In this document: positions 53,646 to 61,772 of the stretch, in pieces
Layout of the letters: every line of letters begins with the position of its first letter
Position numbering within the stretch: the stretch's first letter is position 1
Origin: JALORV01 sp963780715
Lineage (GTDB): Bacteria; Pseudomonadota; Gammaproteobacteria; Burkholderiales; Burkholderiaceae_F
Assembly: GCA_963780715.1 (NCBI GenBank)
Contig: CAWADK010000026.1
Location: forward strand, 19,666 to 83,665
DNA: 64,000 nucleotides
Direction of reading: 5' to 3'
Position numbers and translations under genes: made by a program
The notes under the pieces: generated by a model
Told to the model about the DNA's origin: nothing
Database searches by the model: none
What the model saw: the letters and a program-made list of their open reading frames with translations, nothing else

Positions 53646-54290
53646 ATGACGACCCGTTACGTGCTGTACACCGCGAAGCGGTCCGGTGCCGCCAGCGTCG
53701 AAGTGATGCTCGGCGCGCTGGGCCTGGAATTTGAACTGAAGGACGCCACACCGTGGAGCGATCCGCCGGGGCCGTACTTCGAGGAACTCAAGACGGTCAA
53801 TCCCCTCGGCCAGTTGCCGACGCTGGTCACGCCCGGGGGTGAGATCCTCACCGAGAGCGTGGCAGTGCTCTGGACGCTGCTGGAACGGCACCCGAGTGAC
53901 TGGGTACCGGCACTGTCCACGCGCGACCGCGCCAGTTGCCTGCACTGGATGCAATTCGTGGCCGCGACGGTCTACACGGCCGTCGGCGTGGCGGACTACC
54001 CGGCGCGCTGGACAACGTCGCGCGCGCCGGCGGCACGGGCCGCCGTCGAGCGCGCGGCGGTGGAGCGCATGAAGCTCGGCTGGGACATCGTGGCGCAGGC
54101 TTTCCCGCATAAGTCCGGCTTTCTGCTCGGCGCACGTCCCTACGTCTGCGACGTCTACCTTGCCAACCTGTCGCGCTGGTGGAAGATGCGGGACTATTTG
54201 AAGGATGCCCACCCGAGGTTCGCTGCGATGATGCAGCGGGTCGACAAGCTGCCCGAGGTGGCACCGGTATGGAAGCGACACTGGTCATGA
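53646..54290 (+). CDS. Glutathione S-transferase family protein
   Basis: A 214-residue two-domain GST. The thioredoxin-like N-terminal half has YVLYTAKRSGAASVEVMLGA, and VNPLGQLPTLVTPGG with ILTESVAVL, the cis-Pro and gamma-glutamyl contact region. The C-terminal half is helical (VERMKLGWDIVAQAF, YVCDVYLANLSRWW). The start ATG is at 53646. The stop overlaps the next gene's start by ATGA. Substrate not predictable. Confidence 0.88.
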   Translation: MTTRYVLYTAKRSGAASVEVMLGALGLEFELKDATPWSDPPGPYFEELKTVNPLGQLPTLVTPGGEILTESVAVLWTLLERHPSDWVPALSTRDRASCLHWMQFVAATVYTAVGVADYPARWTTSRAPAARAAVERAAVERMKLGWDIVAQAFPHKSGFLLGARPYVCDVYLANLSRWWKMRDYLKDAHPRFAAMMQRVDKLPEVAPVWKRHWS

Positions 54291-54895
54291 GGGTACTGCG
54301 GCGGCGGATCGCCGGTGCGGTCGTGCTCGCCTCGATGCTGCTCGCCGGCCCGGCCGCGGCCCAGATGACGCTGACGCTCTACGCCGGGTATGTGGGCAGC
54401 GACGGCATCGAAAACACGACAACCGACGCTCAGGCGACCGTCAAGAGTTCGGCCGCCTTCGCGCTTGCGGTCGGAACGATGCTCGACCCGTCGCGCGAAC
54501 TGCAGGTGCTGTACAGCCAGCAGTCGACGACGCTGTCGCCTGGCGGCAACGCGGCACCCTTCGATCTGACGGTCCGCTACCTGCATCTCGGAGGCACGTC
54601 GTTCATCGACGGGCCGGTGGGGCGCGGGGTTTACGTCGCGGGCGGGATCGGCGCGACGCAGTTCAGTCCCAGCACTGCCGGCTACGGGTCGGAGATCAGG
54701 GCTTCGCTCAATCTTGGCGTCGGCTACTACTGGCCGCTCAATGACAACGTCGGTTTGCGTGCCGAGGCGCGCGGCTTCGCCACGTTCGTCAACAGCTCGG
54801 GCGGTTTCATGTGCTCGGGCGGCTGCGTTGTCGTCCTGCGCAGCGACATCTTCCTGCAATACGAAGGCATGCTCGGACTGAACGCGCGCTTCTGA
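54287..54895 (+). CDS. Outer-membrane beta-barrel-like protein
   Basis: A 202-residue exported protein with a clear signal peptide (IAGAVVLASMLLAGPAAAQ). It is followed by alternating amphipathic beta-strand pattern and Gly/aromatic-rich segments (MTLTLYAGYVGSDG, YYWPLNDNVGLRAEARGFAT) and a terminal Phe (GLNARF), the usual outer-membrane barrel ending. The ATG at 54287 overlaps the GST stop. Two cysteines (FMCSGGCVVV) lie near the C-terminus. Function unknown; a porin- or OmpW-like role is possible. Confidence 0.75.
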   Translation: MRVLRRRIAGAVVLASMLLAGPAAAQMTLTLYAGYVGSDGIENTTTDAQATVKSSAAFALAVGTMLDPSRELQVLYSQQSTTLSPGGNAAPFDLTVRYLHLGGTSFIDGPVGRGVYVAGGIGATQFSPSTAGYGSEIRASLNLGVGYYWPLNDNVGLRAEARGFATFVNSSGGFMCSGGCVVVLRSDIFLQYEGMLGLNARF

Positions 54896-55027
54896 CGCGG
54901 CGCGCCGGCGCGCCGGGGCGCGGCAGGGTCCGACACAGGTCAAGCGCCCTCCCACGGGACGTGCAAGAATTTGCGGCTGATCGCCCGGTTGCGGACGATC
55001 ACCGAACCAGACCCTGGGGAGAAGCGA

Positions 55028-56209
55028 ATGCGCGAAGTCGTCGTCGTCAGTGGAGCCCGAACCGCCATCGGTACCTTCGGCGGAAGCCTGAAGGACATGC
55101 CGCCGACCCAACTTGGCGCGACCGTCGTGGCCGAGGCGCTGAAGCGGGGCCAGGTGGCCGGCGCCGAAGTCGGTCACGTGGTCTTCGGCCATGTCATCAA
55201 CACCGAGCCGAAGGACATGTATCTAGGTCGGGTGGCGGCGCTCAACGGCGGCGTCGGCCAGGACACTCCGTGCCTGACACTCAATCGGCTGTGCGGCAGC
55301 GGCCTGCAGGCCATCATCTCGGCCGCGCAGACGATCCTGCTGGGCGATGCCGACATCGCGCTTGGGGGTGGGGCCGAGTGCATGTCGCGCGGACCGTACA
55401 TCATGCCGACCGGGCGCTGGGGCCAGCGCATGGGCGACATGAAAGCGATCGACATGATGGTCGGCGCGCTGCACGATCCCTTCGATGTGATCCACATGGG
55501 AGTCACGGCCGAGAACGTTGCGACCAAGTGGGGCATCACGCGGCAGGAACAGGATGCGCTGGCGGTCGAGAGCCATCGGCGCGCCGCGGCTGCCACCAAG
55601 GCCGGGCACTTCAAGAGCCAGATCGTGCCGATCGAGGTCAAGGGCAAGAAGGGGCCAATGGTCTTCGACACCGACGAGCACTTCCGTGAAGGCACGTCGA
55701 TGGACGACATGGCGAAGCTCAAGCCCGTGTTCGTCAAGGAAAACGGCACGGTTACCGCCGGCAATGCTTCCGGCATCAATGACGGCGCCGCCGCCGTCGT
55801 CATGATGGAGCGCAGCGTGGCCGAAAAGCGCGGGCTCAAGCCGATGGCGCGCCTGGTGGCTTACGGCCATGCCGGGGTAGACCCGAAGTACATGGGCATC
55901 GGGCCGGTGCCAGCCACGCGCAAGGCGCTCGAGCGGGCCGGCCTCAAGGTCGCCGATCTCGATGTCATCGAAGCCAACGAGGCGTTCGCCGCACAGGCCT
56001 GCGCGGTGGCGAAGGACCTCGGCTTCCCGCCAGAGAAGCTCAATCCCAACGGCAGCGGCATCTCGCTCGGCCACCCGGTCGGTGCCACCGGCGCGATCAT
56101 CACCGTCAAGGCGCTTTATGAATTGCAGCGCATCGGCGGCCGCTACGCGCTGGTGACGATGTGCATCGGCGGTGGCCAGGGAATCGCCGCGATCTTCGAG
56201 CGGATCTGA
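55028..56209 (+). CDS. Acetyl-CoA C-acyltransferase (second thiolase)
   Basis: A 393-residue thiolase with the active-site Cys in TLNRLCGSGLQAIISAAQTI and C-terminal LNPNGSGISLGHPVGATG and TMCIGGGQGIAAIF. It is similar in size to the phaA product but distinct in sequence. Such second thiolases (BktB-like) usually favour longer 3-ketoacyl-CoA, giving 3-hydroxyvalerate precursors from propionyl-CoA. Propionyl-CoA use fits the prp operon at 54-4120, but substrate range cannot be read from sequence. Confidence 0.92.
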   Translation: MREVVVVSGARTAIGTFGGSLKDMPPTQLGATVVAEALKRGQVAGAEVGHVVFGHVINTEPKDMYLGRVAALNGGVGQDTPCLTLNRLCGSGLQAIISAAQTILLGDADIALGGGAECMSRGPYIMPTGRWGQRMGDMKAIDMMVGALHDPFDVIHMGVTAENVATKWGITRQEQDALAVESHRRAAAATKAGHFKSQIVPIEVKGKKGPMVFDTDEHFREGTSMDDMAKLKPVFVKENGTVTAGNASGINDGAAAVVMMERSVAEKRGLKPMARLVAYGHAGVDPKYMGIGPVPATRKALERAGLKVADLDVIEANEAFAAQACAVAKDLGFPPEKLNPNGSGISLGHPVGATGAIITVKALYELQRIGGRYALVTMCIGGGQGIAAIFERI

Positions 56210-56219
56210 CGCGCTTGCC

Positions 56220-56852
56220 GTGATCGCGGTGGAACAGGACAGCGCGGATCTGGCGCAGCACCGGCGGACTCGTCGCCGGCTGTTGCTCGCCGCGGGCTGC
56301 ACCATCTGCGGGGCCGTACCGCTGCACGTCCACGCGGGGCAGGCGATCGATCCGCGCCTGGCCGAGTTGCTGCGGGAAAAGCGAACGCTCTGGATCCGTC
56401 GCGGCGACGAGGAAGTGCGGGCGACCTACTGGACGGCGAATGCCGGCCGCAACCAGGACGAGTACCTGCGCCTGTGCTGGATCATGCGCGATGTGCGGGC
56501 CGATCGTGTGTTCGCGATGAACCGTGCGCTGCTCGACACGCTCGCGGGTGTGCAGGCGTGGCTGGATCGCTCCGGCATCCAGGCACCGATCGAACTGCAC
56601 TCGGGCTATCGCACGCGCCTGACGAACAACTCCACCGAGGGCGCCGCACGTGATTCACGCCATGTCGTCGGGCAGGCGGCCGACATCTCGGTGCGCGGGG
56701 TCTCCAGCGTCAAGCTTGCCGGGCTGGCGTCGGTGCTCGGCCGTGGAGGCACCGGCTTCTACGTTGGGCGCGGCTTCGTCCACGTCGACTCGGGCGACGA
56801 GCGGATCTGGCTCGACCAGGGCAAGCCGAAGCCGGCCTCACCCGGCGGTTAG
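56220..56852 (+). CDS. DUF882/MepK-like M15 peptidase, Tat-exported
   Basis: About 210 residues starting at GTG 56220. The N-terminus has a twin-arginine motif RRTRRRLLLAAG with a following hydrophobic segment, so Tat export is likely. The catalytic domain shows HSGYRTRLTNNSTEGAA, SRHVVGQAADISV and FVHVDSG, the zinc-site signature of DUF882/YcbK. Its E. coli relative MepK cleaves peptidoglycan crosslinks in the periplasm. It lies 10 bases after the thiolase stop. Confidence 0.87.
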   Translation: MIAVEQDSADLAQHRRTRRRLLLAAGCTICGAVPLHVHAGQAIDPRLAELLREKRTLWIRRGDEEVRATYWTANAGRNQDEYLRLCWIMRDVRADRVFAMNRALLDTLAGVQAWLDRSGIQAPIELHSGYRTRLTNNSTEGAARDSRHVVGQAADISVRGVSSVKLAGLASVLGRGGTGFYVGRGFVHVDSGDERIWLDQGKPKPASPGG

Positions 56853-56931
56853 CAGTCTGCCCGAAGCGGCGCGAAGCGCAGGATGCCGTGTTTTGCGCAG
56901 GGGATCGGCCCGGTACTGATCGGAGCAGAGC

Positions 56932-57474
56932 ATGATCGACGCTGAGTACTGCCAGACCATGGCCGCCTACAACGGCTGGATGAACCGCAATGTCTACGAG
57001 GCGGCCGCCACGTTGACGGATGCGGAGCGCAAGGCCGATCGGGGCGCGTTCTTTCGCTCGCTTCACTCCACGCTCAACCACATTTTGTGGGCAGACCGCG
57101 TCTGGTTGTCCCGCTTCAACGGCAAGAGCTACCCCGTTGGCGGAATCGGCGTCGACCTCCACGAGGACTTCGGCGCGCTCTCCGACGCGCGGCGCGCGAT
57201 GGATGAGGAGATCACTGCGTGGGCTGCGCAGGTCGATGCGGCGCAGCTTGCGGGCACGCTCACCTGGTATTCCGGAGTCGCAAAGCGCGAGATGTCGCGC
57301 CCCCGGTGGTTGTGCGTCACGCAGATGTTCAATCACCAGACGCACCATCGAGGACAGGCAACGACCTTGCTGAAGCAGACCGGCGTCGATCCGGGTGCGA
57401 CGGACCTGCCCTGGGCGCCTCTGGTCCGCGACGCGCAGCAGCGCGTGATCCTGGGCGAGCAGTTCGGGCTGTAG
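56932..57474 (+). CDS. DinB family protein
   Basis: A 180-residue DinB-like metal-binding four-helix protein. Metal-site histidines are in FRSLHSTLNHILWADRVWL (one) and QMFNHQTHHRGQATTLLKQ (two), with YNGWMNRNVYEAA at the N-terminus. DinB proteins of this clade are putative thiol-dependent transferases. It is preceded by a plain start ATG at 56932. Neighbours do not define its role. Confidence 0.88.
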   Translation: MIDAEYCQTMAAYNGWMNRNVYEAAATLTDAERKADRGAFFRSLHSTLNHILWADRVWLSRFNGKSYPVGGIGVDLHEDFGALSDARRAMDEEITAWAAQVDAAQLAGTLTWYSGVAKREMSRPRWLCVTQMFNHQTHHRGQATTLLKQTGVDPGATDLPWAPLVRDAQQRVILGEQFGL

Positions 57475-57869
57475 CTGTCGCCGTGGCCCATCGCGGGCGT
57501 CGCTCGCAGCGTTGCTGACGGAGGACTTCGGCGGGGATGACCTGAGCACGGATGTCCTCCGGAGCCCGCCGGTGATGTCGACGAATAGGGTCTGTCGAAA
57601 CTGCGCCTCGCGAGCCCTTGCATTTCCGAGCTCCGTCTCGTCGCATGAAAGTCCGTCGGGAAACGTCGAAGGACCGTACTCGACCCAAGGAGGAAGTTTG
57701 CGATCGTCGGAAGCGGCCGTCGATTTCTATCCAAGAGCAGGCATCGGCTACTCGTACAGGCCGCTATCTGTAGCCGACATTAGAAATTGCCGCAGTCGAG
57801 ACTCTGCGAGAATGAAATCAGCGCACTGATCGCCTTGATGTTGCTGCTTGCCTTGATGCTCAGCAACTT
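57475..57869. other. Non-coding gap between convergent genes
   Basis: A 395-base gap between the DinB-like gene and a minus-strand beta-barrel gene. I see no gene in it. GTTGCTG (57840-57846) and CAGCAAC (57861-57867) form a seven-base inverted repeat with a 14-base loop beside the beta-barrel stop, a weak terminator candidate for the minus strand. GCCTTGATG occurs twice in this stretch. Confidence 0.4.
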
Positions 57870-58691
57870 CTACTTCGGAAACATGAACTGCACCTGCGCA
57901 CGCAGCTGCCAGTTGGCGCCGTTGTCCGGGTGCACCACGTTGTAGTAGGCCGACAGCTGAGTGTTCACCGGCAGTCTGCCGAAGTGGAAGATCTTGCCGA
58001 CGCCGCCGCCTAGCGGCACAGTCCACTGCTGGCCACTGTCGGCCTTCCAGTCGACGGTCGCGATCGGCGCACTGGTCAGGTACAGGCCGCCCTTGAAGTT
58101 GTAGTTGACGAACGGCTGGATCAGGCCGTTGTTGTAGGAGCCTCCCTGCTTGCTGCTCGACAACGACCAGATGTTGTTGGCCAGGACCCCGTAGACCCAG
58201 GGGTCGCCGTGGTCGAGGTGCAGCACGACGAATGTCGGACCGAGCCCCCAGTTCTTGTTGCCCAGTTCGTCGCTGGTGTTGGTCGGTAACTGCACGACCG
58301 GACCGACGCCCCAGATCCAATGTCCAGGCTTGGCCGGCGACAGAAAAGCGCTGAATACCGTATCGCCGATGCCGTTCTTGCGTTCCGAGTCCTGCGAGAG
58401 CTTGGGCTGCGAGATCACCGGCACGATGGTGCGCGTGATGATGTTCCACTCCGGACTGATCTCCACCGGGATCACCGGCTGGATGTTCAGGATGTTCTGG
58501 TTGCCGTTGAGCGGACCGACGTTGTAGTTGGTGTTGTTCTGGAACGGCACGCTGATCAGGTTGCCGACCGGGTTCTGCGCCAGCTTGGCGAGTTCCTCGG
58601 CGCTCAGCTCTGCTCTAACCGGCGCCGCAACGAGCAACGTCGTCGCCATTGTCGCAGTTGCCAAAGCAAGAAACCCATTCACCTTAACCAT
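57870..58691 (-). CDS. Outer-membrane transporter-like beta-barrel protein
   Basis: A 273-residue exported protein with a signal peptide (ATATMATTLLVAAPVRA). It has a family-typical pattern of Asn/Gly-rich strands: LISVPFQNNTNYNVGPLNG, WGVGPVVQLPTNTSDELG, GLIQPFVNYNF and an ending with Phe (QVQFMFPK). It resembles the MetA-pathway-of-phenol-degradation/outer-membrane transporter group. The ATG at 58691 has GGGGGAA upstream; a longer N-terminus lacks a ribosome site. Cargo unknown. Confidence 0.8.
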   Translation of the reverse strand: MVKVNGFLALATATMATTLLVAAPVRAELSAEELAKLAQNPVGNLISVPFQNNTNYNVGPLNGNQNILNIQPVIPVEISPEWNIITRTIVPVISQPKLSQDSERKNGIGDTVFSAFLSPAKPGHWIWGVGPVVQLPTNTSDELGNKNWGLGPTFVVLHLDHGDPWVYGVLANNIWSLSSSKQGGSYNNGLIQPFVNYNFKGGLYLTSAPIATVDWKADSGQQWTVPLGGGVGKIFHFGRLPVNTQLSAYYNVVHPDNGANWQLRAQVQFMFPK

Positions 58692-58769
58692 AGCGGTGGT
58701 TCCCCCGATCAATCTGAACGCGACTTTCAAGGAGCCAGTCCCAGCCAAGGTGAGTGAATTCGGTCTCTT

Positions 58770-59210
58770 CTATTGGGGTATGACGCGAGCGTTCTCGCCG
58801 CTGCCCTCGATGTAAACACGTTGACCAACCCGCAGCGACGGTCCCACCGGCTGCGTGATCTGCACCAGCACGCCACTGCTGACACGCACGATGATCTGCT
58901 GGCCCGCAATCGGCTTGTCATGCTTCTTCTGAACCTCATTCCCAACCACCGCTCCGCCGATGGCACCCGCGACCATGGCGACATCCCGACCGGTGCCGCC
59001 TCCAATCAAACTTCCAATCCCGAGCCCGGCCAGACCGCCAACCAGGGCGCCGACACCCTGGTGATGATTGGTCGGAATCTGCGTAGCGGTGATCTGTTCA
59101 ATCACGCCGCGCTGAATCTCGACAGCTCCGGGTGCCGGCCCGGGTGTTGCACACGCTGACGCCAACAAGGTCACCGCGAACGCCAAGAACAATGATGCAA
59201 GTCGTTGCAT
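58770..59210 (-). CDS. Glycine-zipper (SlyB-like) lipoprotein
   Basis: A 146-residue lipoprotein with lipobox LLASACATPGP and a glycine-zipper membrane segment (ALVGGLAGLGIGSLIGGGTG, VAGAIGGAVVGNE). A small C-terminal domain follows, IRGVSS-like with VLVQITQPVGPSLRVGQRVY. The start ATG at 59210 has an excellent GGAGGAG site. SlyB proteins are peptidoglycan-associated outer-membrane lipoproteins involved in envelope integrity under Mg limitation. It belongs to a run of small minus-strand envelope genes. Confidence 0.87.
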   Translation of the reverse strand: MQRLASLFLAFAVTLLASACATPGPAPGAVEIQRGVIEQITATQIPTNHHQGVGALVGGLAGLGIGSLIGGGTGRDVAMVAGAIGGAVVGNEVQKKHDKPIAGQQIIVRVSSGVLVQITQPVGPSLRVGQRVYIEGSGENARVIPQ

Positions 59211-59271
59211 TACTCCTCCGGAAAGTAGTGGTTCTTCGCAGTGCCGGCCGTGCAGCCGACGCCCGTTTTCC

Positions 59272-59625
59272 CTATGTTTGCGGCCCTTTGTTACCCGTTG
59301 ATGCCCGGACCAGGAGCGCCACAATGATGGCGTGCAGCACGACCGCTGGCCACAGCAGCATGCCGCTTGAGTCGCCCGACACACCGACGTAGGCGAGGTA
59401 CAGCGCGACTGCCGTGCTGTAGATCAACATGCCAATTCGCGGTGGCCCCGGCCAGCACGCGACCCCCAATCCAATCAGGGCGATGCCGGCCACGCGCGCG
59501 ACTGTCGTCGCAATGCCCGTCAATTCGACGCCAAGCAGCAACTGCCCGACCAGCGATGGCACGAGCAACAATGCCAGCCCGGTGGCGGCCTCACCGCCAG
59601 CGGCGAGAACCAGCACCCAGTTCAC
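59272..59625 (-). CDS. Small membrane protein of unknown function
   Basis: A 117-residue, strongly hydrophobic protein with about four membrane segments: GLALLLVPSLVGQLLLG, TVARVAGIALIGLGVAC, a third near LIYSTAVALYLAYVG and LLWPAVVLHAIIVALLV. The start is GTG at 59625 with GGAAGG eight bases upstream. I do not recognise a named family. It is one of a row of small minus-strand envelope genes, between the glycine-zipper and OmpA-like lipoproteins. Confidence 0.65.
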   Translation of the reverse strand: MNWVLVLAAGGEAATGLALLLVPSLVGQLLLGVELTGIATTVARVAGIALIGLGVACWPGPPRIGMLIYSTAVALYLAYVGVSGDSSGMLLWPAVVLHAIIVALLVRASTGNKGPQT

Positions 59626-59662
59626 CGCGTTGCCTTCCCAATCGTGTACGGCGTTCGAACGC

Positions 59663-60208
59663 CTACAGGTTCTGGCCAGTGATCACGATCTCAACCCGGC
59701 GGTTCTTTGCGCGCCCTTGCGGCGTTTCGTTCGACGCCACCGGCCGCGAGTCGCCGAATCCCTGCGCCGAAAGCTCACTGGCAGGAACGCCCTGGGCCAC
59801 AAGATGACGAACGACATCGGTCGCCCGTGCGCTCGACAGTTCCCAGTTCGACGGAAAGCGCTTCTTGAGCTCCGGCCCGATGGGCACGTTGTCCGTAAAT
59901 CCTTCGACGACAACGCTCTTGTTCTTCAGCGACTTCAGCGTCGGGACGATCTTGTCTAGCGTCTGCTCGCCCGCCCGGCTGAGTTGCCAACCTCCTTCGG
60001 GGAACAGCAGCGTATCGGCCACCGTCACCTTCAGTCGATCCTGCAGCTGCGTGATTTGCACTTGGTCCGCATTGACTTCAGTTTGCAGGCGCTGGCTCAA
60101 TACCTGGTAGGTGTTGGACTTCGCGACCTCGGTCTTGTAGGTTTGCTCGGACACGCAACCCGCAGCCAGCACCGCCGCAAGCAACCCGATTGCAACGTTT
60201 CTGATCAT
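59663..60208 (-). CDS. OmpA-family (Pal/YiaD-like) lipoprotein
   Basis: A 181-residue lipoprotein with lipobox LAAVLAAGCVSEQ, a short helical part and an OmpA peptidoglycan-binding domain (about 65-180). The domain shows VVVEGFTDNVPIGPELKKR, NWELSSARATDVVRHL and GFGDSRPVASNETPQGRAKN, which hold the conserved Asp and Arg for diaminopimelate binding. GGAGGAAGG precedes the ATG at 60208. It links outer membrane to cell wall. Confidence 0.92.
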   Translation of the reverse strand: MIRNVAIGLLAAVLAAGCVSEQTYKTEVAKSNTYQVLSQRLQTEVNADQVQITQLQDRLKVTVADTLLFPEGGWQLSRAGEQTLDKIVPTLKSLKNKSVVVEGFTDNVPIGPELKKRFPSNWELSSARATDVVRHLVAQGVPASELSAQGFGDSRPVASNETPQGRAKNRRVEIVITGQNL

Positions 60209-60558
60209 GGCCTTCCTCCCATTAGAGTTGATCTAATTCCTTGACTGCTTCGACGCCGATCGCCACGGGTTTCTGGCGTTGCGCATGCGCCTCTGGTCAC
60301 GCGCGCGTGTGACAGTCCTTCTCAAATGCGTGTACGTTGTATCAAGCTCCTGCGGTCGATCCAACTGGACCTTGGTCCAGGTCTGTTCCATGTCTGGTCC
60401 ATGGTCCGGATTTATGTGCGCAAGGCGTGTATGTAAAGCCACGTAAGTCGCACTGCTTGCCTGGCCGCCGCGCGTGAGCCTGTTACTCACCGTAATCACG
60501 AATGTGCAAGCCTTGCCGAGCAGGCCACGACTTGATCGGCGCGATCGACGGTCGCCAG
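60209..60558. promoter_or_regulatory. Non-coding gap with repeated TGGACCA-type motifs
   Basis: A 350-base gap upstream of the OmpA-like gene and downstream of a HupE gene. At 60365-60380 there is a perfect palindrome CTGGACC-TT-GGTCCAG. Read on the minus strand, TGGACCAGACA, TGGAACAGACC and TGGACCA follow one another (about 60374-60405) as imperfect direct repeats, ending with GGACCATGGACC at about 60396-60408. They lie about 150-200 bases before the OmpA start. No gene is seen. Use as a regulator site is inference. Confidence 0.5.
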
Positions 60559-61173
60559 CTAGACTCCGCGGATGGACCAGCCGAGCATGAGCAGGCCGCT
60601 CGCGGCAATCCAGCTGCCGCCGACACGCACGGCGATTCGGGCCCAATACGCGCGCAGTCGAACGACGAGCGCGGCGACGAGGACGACCAGTACGAACACT
60701 GCAGCAGCCAGTCCGAGCGCTGCCGCGACCGACGATACGGAGAGCCCCATTCCCGTTCCGTTGAGATAGCCGTGAACAAGGCCGAGCAATGCGCCGAGCG
60801 CCGTCATCGAGCGCAGCGAGAGCTTCGCATCGGCCACGACCAGGCTCCCCAGCAGCAGGAACCAGAACGATGCCCCGAGCGCGCCAACGCTAGCGGCTGC
60901 CGCGGTCAAACCGAACAGGCTGCCCAGCAGCCACGCCGCCGGCAGCGTGAACATCGCCCGTCGGCCGTGGGGTGCGCCGCGCAGCCCTGCCAATAGCGCC
61001 AACGCCAGCGCAGGCACCAGGTCCTCGGGGCTGGTAAGAAAGTGCATCAGGCCGTCGTATACCGGCCCCATGCCGGTTGCATCGAGGTGCGCTTCGGCAG
61101 GACCGCACCCCAATGCAAGCGCGAGCAGGGTGACGGTGAACGCGCGCATTTGCAACGGCCCCGCACGCTTCAT
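60559..61173 (-). CDS. HupE/UreJ-like membrane protein 1
   Basis: A 204-residue exported/inner-membrane protein with a signal-like start and about six hydrophobic segments. The HupE signature is HLDATGMGPVYDGLMHFLTS, and LGLVHGYLNGTGMG lies in the second half. HupE proteins are putative nickel/cobalt-type transporters. The ATG at 61173 has GGAAGG upstream and overlaps the stop of the gene upstream (61170) by four bases. It is the last gene of a coupled operon of a PpiC-type isomerase and three HupE-like proteins. Confidence 0.83.
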   Translation of the reverse strand: MKRAGPLQMRAFTVTLLALALGCGPAEAHLDATGMGPVYDGLMHFLTSPEDLVPALALALLAGLRGAPHGRRAMFTLPAAWLLGSLFGLTAAAASVGALGASFWFLLLGSLVVADAKLSLRSMTALGALLGLVHGYLNGTGMGLSVSSVAAALGLAAAVFVLVVLVAALVVRLRAYWARIAVRVGGSWIAASGLLMLGWSIRGV

Positions 61174-61772
61174 GCAATTGCCTTCCAGAGGAAGAAGACG
61201 CCTCCTGCTGCGACCACCGTGCCCGCACAGCGCAAAAGTCGTCGTCCCCAAGATCGACGGTGGACGGTGCCAATGCCGATGCCCACCGCATGCAGGCATC
61301 CGGTTGCTATGACGAAACCCATGCTGTAGAGCAGAGCGCTCTGGCCCGGCGGGAGTTCAGTACCGTGCGCATGGCCGTGGAAGATCGCGAAGCATCCGAC
61401 CACCAGTGCCGCGATAACCAGCGCAGGCCGCACCTCGAAGGCAACTGCGGCTCCGAGCACAATGGCCGACGCGGCTATCCCGTATTCCACGCCCGGAATC
61501 GGGACGCCGAGGAATCCAAGCATGCCGCCCATCGCCATGACCAGCGGAAACGCCACCGGCAGCACCCAGATCGCCGGCGCGCCAAGCTGAGCACCCCACA
61601 AGCCGACGGCTACCATCGCAAGCACGTGGTCTGCACCGGACAGGGGGTGCAGCAGGCCTGTGAGCAATCCGCCCGCTTCCGCCTGCAGTCCGTGTCCGAG
61701 GGCCGACCCCGTCCAGCCAGTCGCCAGGAACGCCAGAGCAAGGATCGAACGATTCAATAGTGCATTGTTCAT
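61170..61772 (-). CDS. HupE/UreJ family protein 2
   Basis: A 200-residue membrane protein with a signal peptide and about six hydrophobic segments. GLLHPLSGADHVLAMVAVGL is the strongest HupE/UreJ signature, with CFAIFHGHAHGTELP and other His-rich loops that could bind Ni or Co. It begins at ATG 61772, overlapping the stop of the third HupE-like gene. Secondary Ni/Co uptake is the family role; the proof here is motif only. Confidence 0.9.
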   Translation of the reverse strand: MNNALLNRSILALAFLATGWTGSALGHGLQAEAGGLLTGLLHPLSGADHVLAMVAVGLWGAQLGAPAIWVLPVAFPLVMAMGGMLGFLGVPIPGVEYGIAASAIVLGAAVAFEVRPALVIAALVVGCFAIFHGHAHGTELPPGQSALLYSMGFVIATGCLHAVGIGIGTVHRRSWGRRLLRCAGTVVAAGGVFFLWKAIA

